Shown piece by piece: positions 28,713 to 40,103 of a stretch of DNA of 57,491 nucleotides; positions within the stretch are counted from its first letter, which is position 1, and each line of letters begins with the position of its first letter. Below the pieces are notes generated by a model, which saw nothing but the letters and a program-made list of their open reading frames with translations, was not told where the DNA came from and ran no database searches. The position numbers were made by a program, and so were the translations under genes. This stretch comes from Polychytrium aggregatum. Taxonomy: Eukaryota > Chytridiomycota > Chytridiomycetes > Polychytriales. The stretch is from positions 1 through 57,491 of the forward strand of contig NW_026516402.1 of NCBI RefSeq assembly GCF_025602895.1, in the 5' to 3' direction.

Positions 28713-31700
28713 GGCGGCGGGCTGCAGGTGGGTCGTCGGATGCGATTCACCCGTCGAGATTCGTCGACGGATCAAAAGGAGGATCCAGCGAGTCAAACGA
28801 TATACGGGAGGATCCAGCAAGCGGGACAGTCGGTAGACCAAGTTGACAGGTGATGAGTCGGTTGGGCCGATCGATCGATCGCCGATGACGTCGACATGAA
28901 TGCCGATTGTGCAAATCAGCCAAGCAGCCGATCAGATCACGAGACATGGTGCGAAGGAGGCAACAAGATGTATGCGGGTATGGGTTAGCGAACATCAGAC
29001 AGATCATCGGCGACTGCAGGGGCCCAGCAGAGGAGCAATGGCGGGAATACGAACAGGACAGATGGCTGATGGGCAGATGGAAGTGGATGACGAGGCAGAG
29101 GATGGAAATGGCGATCGGGAGACGCGGCGAAAGAAAAGCGACGAGGATCGCGAACGAGAGCGAGGCGTGTCTCGGTGTGTCCTCGGTGCGATCTCGGCGC
29201 AATCTCGGCGCAATCTCGGTGTGTCTCGGTGCGATCTCGGTGTGTCCTCGGTGCGATCTCGCGGGATGGGGGAGAGCAACACACACACACATGCACACAG
29301 CCGCTGACACGTGTCCGTCGCTGCCCCAAAGACGGAATGCCCAAAGACAAGGCGCGGCGCCACACACACACGCTGCCCCAATGTCGCAGGATGGGGCGGA
29401 TCGAGTGCGGATCGAGTGCGGCTTGCTGGTTGGGCAGCGAGAGCGACCGAGAGCAGCCGAGAGACACCGAGACCGAGTCGCAGGCCGCCAACCAAGCCAA
29501 GTCCAAGGCGATCCATGCATGCTCCAGGCCGATCAAGTCATGAATCTGTGTCCAGAGACGTGGTCAGGCTCACGGGCACGCCGGCGGGTTGTCTCTGTCG
29601 GCACCCGTCGCGGCTGGTCTGTTGCTGCAGCTAGTCTGTTGCTGCAGCTGGTCCTCACCGTGGACTTTTTGAGAGCGGGGCTTTCCTCGTGGGTGGCCCC
29701 AGGGGCTCGCTTGGACGGGGTGATTTGGCTCATTATCGCGGGTCGAGTCAGTGGTGATTGCCGGATGGGCTGCTCGCAAGCGTCGTGATCGCAGGGTGGG
29801 ATGTTGCTGTTGCAGCTCGGGCTGGATGGGAGACTCCTGCTTGGGGAAGAGAGAACGCAGGGCCTTTGCCGCTGGGTTGGGTCTTGGCGATCTGCTCTCT
29901 CACGTGATCCTCTGCTGCGCTCGCGTGTCACGGGTGTCTGGGCCGCTGTCGGTGGCATACGCAGAGCAGCGGCGGATACTCTGGGCATCGGGCTTCCAGC
30001 GCACTGTGGTCGGCATCCGGGACTTGGTCTTGGTCAGGGCGCATCTGGAATGCCTCCGGACTCGGACGTTCCCAGGGCGCAACCGAGTTGCCGTTGCTTT
30101 TGCTGTTCGCGGAGTGCGTTCGAGCCACCAAACCGCCCCCATCCAGCCAAACAAGCCCGCTCGAACCGGCTCTTTCCGCATTTTCACCAATCCTCGGGCC
30201 AATCGCAAAAATCCGAGGTAGTGGCGCCTGTGTCACGCCACGCGGTCACCTGCCGCCCCACCGTGTCGGCCCTTTCCCACGGCCCTCGGTTCGTTCCCGT
30301 CGGCCATGTTCAGGGCCGGGTCGTCGTCCCTTGGGCCCAGTTCTGAGGGGACGCCTCTTGCAGATGAATCTTGGGGGCTCCGCGGATGCCGTCGATGCTA
30401 TGCGGGCTCTCGGCTGCATCCGAGCGTGTCTGCGAGCAAGCCCAGCCGCCTTGCCCGCTGTCGATCCGACGATACATCACACCGCATCGCCTGACGTCCG
30501 GCGCCCAGCCGAGCGCCGTCCTGTGATCCTGCTGCGTCTCTGTCGCGCCGGGGTGGATCCTCACGCCGCTTTGCCGCCTCCCATCGGGCCAGCACGGGGC
30601 AGCGGTCGCATGATGCTTGGGTGTGCTCGCCCCATGCCGACGCTTTCCCGCTTCCGTCACCTTGCATGGCTCGGACATTCTGCCCGTTGTTGCCAGCCTT
30701 GCTGTTCAATGCACCTGTTCGGTCGAGACGCTTCCCCCACCATTCCACTTCTATCTTGGTTGGCCCCAGGCATGTCTTTCCCCTCTTTCGTCTTGCTTCT
30801 TCATTTCTCGTGCTGTCGCCAGGGCTGCTTCGAGATGCGGTCATTTTTGCGGTTCCGCTTGCTCGCGCGCCGCTCTGTCGGTTCCACTGTCCGTTCTGTC
30901 GCTATCTTTCTCGTTTTCAGGCCAGACGCGGAATGGAATGGACGCTGCGGATGCCTCGAGCAGCCCGCTGCCATGTCGCCCTGTCAGCTGGGACCTGGCG
31001 GTGGGGCCTGCCAGGCCGCCTGCATTCCGCTTCCCGCAAGCGGCTGTCGGTCCTTGGAACAGAAGAACGAAAGGACCGAATGCGACCAGTCGAGAACCAA
31101 TATACTTCCATCCTCCAAAGCTGTCGATGCATCCTCCGTGTGCTTGCTCGGCCAACGCATCGGCAGCACATTGCATAACAGCTGCCCATACAACGATGGA
31201 CGCGGAGCACGTACTTTTGTCAGCGCATCCGCCCACACACAACAACGCAGGTCCGACATTGCGTATATGCAGCTAATCAACCCAGCACAGTCCAGCTCAT
31301 CGCAGCACAGTTACAGCACAGCACAGCTCCGATCGTCTCGGCTCGGCTCCCACGCAGCAGCCTGGCCAGCCAGGTCGCACGCCCACGTGCCTCTGCGCCG
31401 TGCCACGGGGTCACGCGTGGCGTTACAGAGGCTCACGGGACCGCGGATGGTTCTGTTCTGTGCCGCGTTGGGGCGGCTTGTGGTCTGGGTGGATGGATCG
31501 CTCGTGTGCCTCCCCACGACAGCAGCGGTGTCGTGAGATCAGGGACAGACCAGGCGGCGACAAGGCGCGCGCCCTTGGAAAGCCTGTCCAGGCATATCCG
31601 GTCTCGAAGGAGTCCTGGCGACCATGGAGAGCGGCGAGCCACTCGATAATTCATGATGGCAGCGACAGGTAGTGACCGTAATGAAGGACCAGGCACGACT

Positions 31701-32344
31701 GCAATGGCCTGTCATCACAGTGGGTGCTGGTCGTCAGCGGAGTATCGACTGCAACAGAGTCCGCTTCGCGCAAACTGAGGTTGGCATCGATGCTTGTGCG
31801 TCGCCAGCCCCTCCTGCCTCCCCGCTCGGCTCAGACATGGGCCCAAGGTGTGACCTCGCTGGGTGCTGAGACCACGCCCATTGACTGTCCCTTGTGCATC
31901 CTGCTCAACCAGCACGACTGCTCCCGACCAGCGATCCTTTCTGCCTTGCTCGTCCGGCTCGAGGTCAGGAGTGCCCTGGACGTGTCCATGGGGAAAGGGG
32001 GAATGGGGCCGGCGCCGAGGAAGCGTGGGAACAAGAAGGATCCAATCTGCCATGTTGCGAAAGCGTGAAAGTGCAACGATGCCGGGACTGAAGGGGGGGG
32101 AGAGGGAAAGAAAAAAAGAATGGGACCGGGTCGCATGAGCAGGACGGTAATGAGCGGGTGAAGGAGGCAGCTGGGACGCTTGTGGGGTGGACGAGCCTTA
32201 GTCGCCGGATGACGCTGGGTCGAGATGTCAGGCGCTCGAGAAGGATCCGCATCGGCCACGGGATGGGAATGGTTCCGGCAGAGCAGTTGGCGGGTGGGGA
32301 CTGTGCGGGCGGCGGTGTGCTGGGGTCTGCAGGGAACGAGTGGC
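28713..32344. other. 3.6-kb region without a supported gene
   Basis: GC-rich, with overlapping open frames on all strands typical of composition. At 29160-29268 an imperfect tandem array of TCTCGGTGTG/TCTCGGCGCAA units occurs, followed by (CA)n at 29280-29296. On the minus strand an ATG at 29733 begins a 25-codon exon-like piece (MSQITPSKRAPGATHEESPA ...) ending in a good donor (ACG|GTGAGG at 29659), but I found no convincing next exon. A plus-strand frame at 30361 (MNLGGSADAVDAM ...) has no domain. Confidence 0.45.
29160..29268. repeat. TCTCGGTGTG/TCTCGGTGCGA imperfect tandem array
   Basis: About nine units of 10-12 bp with the core TCTCGG and alternating GTGTG, GCGCAA and TGCGA tails. Confidence 0.8.
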
Positions 32345-32350
32345 TATAAA
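32345..32350 (+). promoter_or_regulatory. Candidate TATA box of the LPMO gene
   Basis: TATAAA within GTGGCTATAAAGACG, 206 bp upstream of the ATG at 32556. The stretch that follows is pyrimidine-rich, as in fungal 5' leaders. Assigned by position only. Confidence 0.45.
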
Positions 32351-32555
32351 GACGATGGCAACGTCAGTGCCGCTTTGGTCTGCGCTTCCCACCGCCCCAT
32401 CCTCTGCGCCGAGCATTCTGCTCTCCCTCCGCCACCACCTCGGTCGTTCGTCTGCATTGCTCTGCTGACCTCTCATTCCCTTTGCCTCTTTGCCCGGCCT
32501 CCTGCTCGGTCTCCCCGCCTTCTTACTTTCTCCCCGCTGACGTCTCCGTCTCGCC

Positions 32556-34390
32556 ATGACCAAGATCCTCGCGTCCACTGCCGCCGTGGCCACTCTCGTC
32601 CTGGGCCTCCTCTCCGGTGTCCACTCGCACATGTGCATCAAGAACCCTCATCCCCGTGGCTTGCCGGACTCTTATGGTGGCACGGTAGGTGTTCGAGCTG
32701 TTTGACTGTCTTGTCGACCGGCGATGCTCTCATGCCCGTGCTGCATCGAATGCATCGAATGCATCGCCCATAACTCCTCCCGTCCATCATCTCTGACCAT
32801 GCCTTCGCTGGGATCCAGGTCCAACCCTTTGACTACGACATCCTCAGCCCCCTGGATCAGCCCTCGGGTCGTACCTTCCCTTGCCAGGGCAAGCCCACTG
32901 GCCCCATCCTGGCCACGCTGCAGGCCGGCACCAACTACACGGTCAACATCGGCGGCAACTGGCCCAACCCCGCCACCCACGACGGCGGCCACGTCCAGAT
33001 CGCCATCTCGTATGACCTGTCGCTGAGCTACAGTGAGTACATACCACGCACTGAGTGTGGGATGTGTCTGCTGGGCGGGCCGGGAGGTCGAGACAACGGC
33101 TGTGATGCCTTTGGCAGACCACAAGTCGGTCAACGAGCTGTCACTCACTCGGTTACTTGGTATAACTCAATCATTAACTTGGTTACTCGATTGTTCGCAC
33201 AGCCGCTTCCAACTGGGTTGCTGTTTTCACTGCTGCCCATGGCACCTGGGACCCCACTCCCGTCGAAGGTGAGTTCGTTGAGAGCAGCGATTGCTGCTCC
33301 AGGCCTAGTCCAGGCGAGTTCCGCTCAGGAAGAGGGCTGTCTCCCTCTCCAACAGCCCTTTCCTTCCACTCAATTCCAGCTCCCATTCCATCAGCATCGA
33401 CCTGATTCCTCTGGCTCACACTTCCCTCTGGTTTCTTCCACTTCCCGTCTTTCCCCTTCACTTCTCCACTGCCACACCGCCTCCTACTTTCCAGCTGGCT
33501 ACATGTTCACCTTCACTGTTCCTCCCACGATCCCGAACTCGGCCCATGCTGTTCTCTCCTGGGTCTGGATCAACGCCATTGGCAACCGTGAGCTCTACAG
33601 TAAGTCTACAGCTGAGGCGTCGATAGGCTGCCAGGCCAGATATGTTGGGCTGTGTTGGTTTGGAGACTTGGGGGGAGGGACTCCATTGCTCCCCTAGCCA
33701 TCGATACATCAACTCAATAGTTCTCTCGCTCATCATCAACTCTATCCATCCATATCACCACAACATGAATCCACGAACGCAGCCAACTGTGTCGACGTCA
33801 GCATCGTCGGCGGCTCCAGCAGCTCCTCGGCTACTCTCGTGGGCCCCCAGCTCTTCATTGCCAACTACCCCGGCTACCCGACCATCCCGGAAATGGACCC
33901 TGGCGTCGATGATGGATCCGAGTACCTTTGGGATCGCCCTATCATCTCGATCACTGCGGGCCCGCAGACGGCCACTCCCACCATCGTGACGACCTCGGCT
34001 ACTCCCACCACTACCACCACCACCACCACCACCACCACCACGACCACCACTACCACCACCACTCCTAAAACGACCACGACCACCACGACCACCACTCCTA
34101 AAACGACCACCACCACCACTCCTAAAACGACCACCACCACCACTCCCAAGACCAGCCCCACCACCACCTCCAAGACCACCACCACCTCCAAGACCACCAC
34201 CACCTCCAAGACCACCACGACCACCAGTGCCAGCCCCAGCACCACGGCCTCGTCCTGCACCCCCGGTGCCTATGCCTGCAGCGCCTCCGGCACCGACATT
34301 CTCGTCTGCAACTACAGCAACCAGTTTGTCGTCATTGGTTCCTGCTCGACCGGATATACGTGCGATCCGGCCACCTTCACGTGCCACTAA
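32556..34390 (+). CDS. Secreted AA11-like lytic polysaccharide monooxygenase with CBM19-like tail (373 aa)
   Basis: A copper enzyme that would cleave chitin-type glycans oxidatively outside the cell. Exons 32556-32684, 32819-33032, 33203-33268, 33495-33599, 33783-34390; all GT-AG with matching phases. Residues 1-24 are a signal peptide ending GVHS, leaving His-25 (HMCIKNPHPRG) as the N-terminal His of the copper brace. The second His is probably in ATHDGGHVQIAISYD. VLSWVWINAIGNRELYTNCVDVSI matches the WxWxNxxGNREMYMNCA pattern of AA11, with the axial Tyr/Phe region. A Thr/Pro/Lys linker (33990-34240) joins a Cys-rich C-terminal module (CTPGAYAC ... C ... CSTGYTCDPATFTC) resembling the chitin-binding CBM19. 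AA11 assignment is by motif; other AA families with a His brace are the alternative. Confidence 0.85.
34003..34225 (+). repeat. (ACC)n/(ACCACG)n low-complexity linker coding region
   Basis: Codes for the Thr-rich linker of the LPMO with TPKTTTT and SKTTTT periodicities. It is likely O-glycosylated in the mature protein and prone to length change. Confidence 0.85.
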
Positions 34391-35122
34391 GAGAACAACC
34401 AAAGTGGGAACGACGCTGCAGAGGCGGGCGGCGGTGGTGGCAGTGGAAAGAACGGTGAGGGGGGGGGGATATTAACCAGCTCAAAAGCCAAAGGAGTCGA
34501 CTGGTTGGGTGGGAGAGCCGGCGAGGGCGGGGGGAAATGCGTGCCCCCTGACTCTGGAAGTATCGAAGGGGAGGCTCGAGTCTGAGGTTCGATTCTTGCT
34601 TGGAATTTGAATATCTTCACCCTTCACCCGCTCCTCCTGCGCCGTTGTTATGTAGTTATTCTTTCTTTCTATCTTGTTTCGTTCTATGAATGATGTAATA
34701 TCAACAAAATACTATTGCCAAGTTGAACTGTGATGGGCGCAAAGCGAAGCTTGGCGAGGCCCGGTGCTGGATCAGTTGCAATGCAGTGGGAGGCGGCCTC
34801 GGAAGCCACGAGCTTTTTCCGAGTCTTCTGATGGGGGGGGGAGCTGTCAGCGCCCTCAGTCAACAAGAAACCCAGAGACGGCCACCGTGTCTATAATAAT
34901 CATGGCAATTATTATTATTGTTGGTAACAAAAACATGATGCAGCCAAAACGGCATCAACAACAGCGACAACAGCAAAGGGCGCAACGGAAGGCATACAGG
35001 AAGAAACAAAAGTAGCGATGGAGAAGTGAGAGGGAGGGAGGGAGAGAGAGTGTGTGTGTGCGCGGAGGTCGTAGAATTCAATAAAGGTAAACACTCTTGA
35101 TTTGCAACTTTGCTCGTTGCTT
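34391..35122. other. Convergent intergenic region
   Basis: Between the LPMO 3' end (plus) and the cyclin 3' end (minus). Contains G runs (34455, 34830) and a (GGGA)n/(GA)n/(GT)n stretch at 35028-35063. An AATAAA on the plus strand sits at about 35080. No gene. Confidence 0.55.
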
Positions 35123-37715
35123 CTATAGAGACGACAGGTTGGTCGGTATCGGGTAGAACTGTGAGCGATCGACAAGATACCCTGCTGAATGAGGCGTTGT
35201 CGCAGTGCCGATGGGTCCGAGGTTGGCGACCCCTGGTACTGTTGAGGCCGAAACAGGTGTGGAGGCCGAGAAGGAGACTGAAGCCGAGGCGGGCACCTTG
35301 CCGCTGTTACTGCTGCCGACCTTGCTACTGCCAATGCTGTTGCTAATGCTGCCGCTTCTGCTGCAGCCATTGCCGCCGCTGCGACCACTGTTACCACCGT
35401 GGCTGCCGTTGGAGAACCCAGTGCGCTCCAAAAGCGGGAGCGACGGGTGCTTTCGCAGCGCATGGGGCGGCGCAAATACATCGTGCGAAAACAAGGAAAG
35501 CTGGGACGACAGCGGCGTTTGGAAATGAGGCGGGTGAGACGGCTGAAGCTGTTGTTGTTGCTGTTGTTGTTGTTGCTGTTGTTGGTAGCGAAACTGTTGC
35601 TGCTGCTGCTGCTGCTGATGATGATGATGATGTTGTTGTTGTTGTGAAAGAGGCTGCGAGAGGCTGTGGGACTGCGAGGCAAGCGACTGAGCTGAAAGAG
35701 TCTGCGACGGGTGTGGCTGTGGCTGGGTGTGCGAGAAGATGGACGAGGGCGGGACCAGGCGCTGGGTGTTGATGGTGAGCTGGGTGGGTTTCTGGATCGG
35801 CCCAGGCGCGGGTCCAGACGCACGAGTCAGGCCCATCATCAACTCGGCCTCGGGCTCATAGTCGGGCTGGAGGGACAGGACACGCTGGGTGGTCTCGCAC
35901 AGTCCGTCGTCCAGTAGCCGTGTGCCCAGATGAATCGGATGGGAGGAGGGTGCGTGCGACGATGATGCCAGCTGGAAGGGCTGGAGTGGCTGCATCGACT
36001 GGGACGGGTGAACAGCAGAGTGGGGTTTGAAGTGCGCTTGTGAGCCGAGGTGAGAGGGAGGGGTGGGGTATCCATGGAGATCGAGGGCTTGGTTTGCAAG
36101 CGACGACAGCGAGTCGACACGAGGCAATGTTTGGTGTTGCTGCTGCTGTTGGAGCTGTTGGAGCTGTTGCTGCTGTTGCAGGAAGCCTCCGGACTTGAGC
36201 ATCGGAACCGACGGGCGCTTGTAAATCTGTGGAGGAACATAGCTCGGGATCTTGTTGGCGAGATTTTGCTGCATGCGCAAAGCCGAGAACGGCGGCTGGG
36301 CAGCGTCCAGCGATTGGGCCATTCGGTCCGGGTCAGCCGCCAGGCCCGGCAGACTGGACAGGCTCGCGTGGCTCGGCAGACTCGACAGGCTGTGCAGGTT
36401 CTGCAGGTTGGATAGAGAGGATTGGCTGGATGGATTGGGCAGACTTGGGAGATTCGAGAGGCTGGACAGGTTGGAGAGGTTGGGCAGATTAGGCAGGTTG
36501 GGCAGGCCTGCGAGCGGGGAATGGCCGAGCGAACGGGATCCGCCTGAATGCAGCTTCGCCTGCAGTGAGTCGATGGATATCGACTGCATCCCGGCCGAGA
36601 GAGCGGTGGGGTCGGACGGCGCAAGTTGGCGCTGCAGGCGCCAGAGCTGTTCCTGGTCCGAAAAGGTGCGCACACAGGACCGGTATTCCTTGAGGGTATC
36701 GTCGACAAAGTGGATCCAGACGAGATACTCGTACTCGCTAACAAAGAGGTCAAAGTGGAGCTGAACCAGGAGCTCCATCTGTTGGTGATGGTGATGGTGA
36801 TGGTGATGGTGATGGTGATGGTGATGGTGATGGTGATGGTGATGGTGATGGTGATGGTGATGGTGATGGTGATGGTGATGGTGATGGTGATGGTGATGGT
36901 GATGGTGATGGTGGATGAGAGCCGGCGGCACGATGTAATTTGTTCCAGCAGCGCGCCAAAATGAGTGGAGGGGAGACAAATCGTCAGCGATACGGCAGGA
37001 CAAGATTCGTCAGCGATATGAAAGGACAAGATTCGAAAGCGACCGCATGATCATGTTGGATTGGGACTGTGCCTCCAGCGATGATTGGGCGAGGAAGAGC
37101 GCTGGGCAGATTGGCGATAGCGCCGTCTGGCTAGCCACAGCAGCGGGATATAGCGCCATGCCGCTGGAATACAGTATCGCGCTTCGTCAGACGCGACCAG
37201 AGCCAAAGACATACCTCCATGATGTTGATTTCCTTGAGCGGGATCTTGGAGACCTTGACCCAGGTGCGGTTGGTGTAGGTGTTGTCCATGAGCACCTTCA
37301 TGGAGAGCATGAGGGCACACACGAGCAGGCGACACTCGGAGCCTTCGACGCCCGTGAGGTCGGGGCGGTTCTGCTTGAGGCGGTGGATCAGCTTGAGGGC
37401 CACAAGCACGACCGAAAAGGACAGCCCCGTGTTCTTGAGCAGCGACTCACAAAAGTGCGAAAAGGTCGAGGGCCCCGTCTTGAGGGAGACGACGGCGGTC
37501 TGGAGCGGGAGCGAGTGCCACATCGAGTAGACAAAGGACGACAGGAACTCGGCGAGCTCGGAGGTCAGGGTCGAGGACGAGACAATGGTTTTGCTCATGG
37601 TGAGGGTGGCATGCTGCAGCAGGCCCGACGACGGGGGCGATGGTGGGGTGATGTTGGAGCTGGACAGGGCAGGGTTGATCTTGAGTAGCGACAGACACGC
37701 GAAATGCTGAGACAT
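35123..37715 (-). CDS. PHO80/Pcl-like cyclin with long low-complexity tail (two exons, 718 aa)
   Basis: A regulatory subunit of a cyclin-dependent kinase by family. Exon 1 is 37715-37215 (167 codons), exon 2 is 36778-35123 (552 codons); donor GAG|GTATGT, acceptor CAACAG|ATG, phase 0. The cyclin box spans the intron: SVVLVALKLIHRLK, ECRLLVCALMLSMKVLMD, NRTWVKVSKIPLKEINIME, then MELLVQLHFDLFVSEYEYLVW. That matches the Pcl/PHO80 pattern (INxMExExL ... FDLFV). The last ~500 residues are low complexity: Leu/Asn/Pro/Ser runs, poly-Gln and Gln/His tracts (about 35545-35645), which suggests disordered regulatory sequence. Length is far above yeast PHO80 because of the tail. A (CACCAT)n array occupies the 3' end of the intron. 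Confidence 0.83.
36784..36913 (-). repeat. (CACCAT)n hexanucleotide array next to a 3' splice site
   Basis: About 21 perfect copies of GGTGAT on plus (CACCAT on the sense strand), ending five bases before the CAG of the cyclin intron acceptor at 36779-36781. Read in frame with exon 2 it would code only His. Confidence 0.95.
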
Positions 37716-40103
37716 GGCGGCGGCGGTGGATGCGGCTGGTGGACGACGGTGTCGCTGGTGGACGTGCAGATCCTCTTGGGCGTGGATCGGCTTTGATGAT
37801 CGATAGTGAGAGATGCTATCGCTCGTTGATCTAGAGTCTCTAGGCAGTTGATACAGTTTCTGGGACGAGAGCGCCGTCGCCAGAATAGATTTGCAGACAG
37901 GTGTTTGAGATCGATGCCACCGTGGACGAGCCGACGAAGACGGTTGTTTCCGAGGTAATCAGCGAGCGGGAGCGTCGAAGAACAAGACACGCTCGAGTCG
38001 AATGATCGTTGCAGGAATGAACACGCCCGAGATGGTTCTGCCCTAGATACAGAGATAGAAGCCGTCTTCGGTGCCGATCTTTGTGGCGGAAGAGACAGAA
38101 ACAGCGGACAACGGAAAGGAAAGCCAAGCAAGGCGCCACAGGGATGCAGCGAAGCAGACCGATACAGGAAGCGCCAGGAACGCAGCGAGCCAGAAGAGGA
38201 GGGGGATCCCGCCGGACTTGCGACGGACGCTGCGAGGAGCGCTGCGGGGAGCGGACAAGACGGGTCAAGGCCGATGGCGACGGTGCGTCCGGGCGTGGGA
38301 TGGAATGGACAGCCGGAGCTTGAGCGGCGCTGTTGGTGCGGGGGGGGGTAAAGGCGATTCGGCGATGCGAAAGCCGATTCGATTGTAGAAGTCGACAGGA
38401 GTGTCTTGACTCTGCGGTACAGTCCGATGCAATACGGCTGGTGCAATACGGGCCGATGCAATACGGGCTGGTGCAATACGGGTCTGATGCGATTCGGGTC
38501 GATACGCCGATGCGGTGTGTGGGATGTCCAAACGAGTTGCCTGGGCTCTTGGACGAGCAAGCAGCTCGGGCCGGACAACGGTGGTGAGTTGTGCAGCCGC
38601 TCAGTGCGGTGTCTCGCTACGGAGGAGAGTCGGCCGAGTCGAGCGGGGACGAGGGCCGATAAGCCCGGAATGCAAGATGGGGGCGAAGAACAGGACCAGC
38701 CAAGGCCGACCGAAATAGCAACGGGGCCAAGACGGGCAGAGACTGTGCGGGGGACAACGGCGCAAAGGACCGCGGCAAGGCGGGCGAGCGCAAGGTGGTA
38801 TTCATGGTAGTGATAGATTGATATTGATGGATCGGTGGTAATATTGTTGTTAATCTTGTTGTTAATATTATTGGTATTGGCATTGATTGGTATTGGTATT
38901 GGTAGTTTTAGTATCGGTGTTGATATTGACGGTATTGGTGTTGATGGCGCTCCTGTCAAGTCAATGCCGATGTCCAATGCAGCGTTTGAGCCAGTGCATC
39001 GCCGCCACTGTCTGTGTGGCTGCAGACAGCTGCGAGACAGAAGTAATCAGCGACAACAACCACACCCACAGCCACAGTGATCACAATGACCACAGCAGTG
39101 TACGTGTGCGACACTGTAGGTGACACAGGCGCATCGCACAGTCACAGTGGCTGTTCTGCACGGCCGTGTCGGGCAACAAGCGTCGGTCCGTCGTCTCGGC
39201 CCACTCGGCACACCGTCTCGTTAAGAGAGCCACTGTCGATGCAGCCATTTGTTCATGCTGCGATGCATCGCCCGGCATGGCCAAACCGTCTATCGTCCGG
39301 GCTGCAGTGGCTCTCGCTGGCATGGCCCACGCTGCATCTCTCCTGTTTCTGCCCACAGCCCACAGCTCCACCAGGTCTTGTCGTATCGTGCGCTCGTGCG
39401 CCGACAAGAGTGTGCTGCCTTCGTGGGGGGGGGAGGAGAGAGAAGAGTCGCGCTTCTCGTCAACCCGATGCCAGCGCAGCCGCTTTGGCCTTTCCGCCCA
39501 CAAAGACCCCTGCGGGAGAGTTGCCCTCGGAAGCAAGGCAGAGCGTCGCACGCCGCCTGGGTCATGCTGGTCACCGCGGAGGGGCCACTTGCTTGTTTCG
39601 GCCTGCTGTTTGCATCCATCAAAGCTCAGCCCGGCCTGTCCACGGACATGGTTCCTTTGCGTGCCGCGTCGTTGCTGCGGATGCTGTGCTGTGGCATCGT
39701 TGTCGGCATTGTTGTCGACATCGTTGATTGCGTCCCACAGCGTTTCACAGCATCTAACAGCGTCCCACTCCATCTCACTGCGTCCCACAGTGTTTCACAG
39801 CATCTTTCAACATGCCCCCCCCGTCGCCGTCGCACCCACGGCACAGGCCGCAGCGTCGCCGGTTGTCAGTGCTTCCAAAGCGCTTGTTGGTCCCGTTTTG
39901 GGCTTGGGCCACTTCCCCTTGCTGGCTGTCCACGACATCAGCCCGGCCAGATGGGTCCGTGTTGAAGGGTGGTCGCCGTCACGCAGAGGACATTCCCACA
40001 CCACATGGCCCCTGCGCAATGACCCCCCGCGCCGCAATACAACCCCGGGCACAAGGTTGGCGAGCGCTGGTACAACGCCGCAGGATCTATGGTGCCAGTG
40101 CCC
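37716..40103. other. 2.4-kb region upstream of the cyclin, no supported gene
   Basis: Contains the cyclin promoter/leader. At 38410-38500 there are repeated GCAATACGGGCTG-like units. At 38840-38940 there is a GGTATT/GTTGAT-rich stretch. Near 39720-39810 ACAGCGTCCCAC/ACAGCATCT-like units recur. Several 200-460 residue open frames on both strands have no domain and look like GC-composition artefacts. Confidence 0.45.

Noticed and set aside
27471-28853. A 460-residue Gly/Val-rich gene on the plus strand
   Set aside because: It is the antisense of adenosine kinase, whose GC-rich third positions keep the opposite strand open; no domain matches.
30088-31536. A 482-residue plus-strand gene
   Set aside because: GC-rich with several competing frames on both strands, no domain, no splice support.
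35123-37003. A 626-residue protein with a long His tract as the primary gene product
   Set aside because: The His tract is the intronic (CACCAT)n array; conserved cyclin sequence runs from the exon ending at 37215 directly into 36778 with proper GT-AG sites.
37595-38977. A 460-residue minus-strand gene upstream of the cyclin
   Set aside because: It overlaps the cyclin first exon in another frame and is composition-biased (Ser/Pro/Ile) without a domain.
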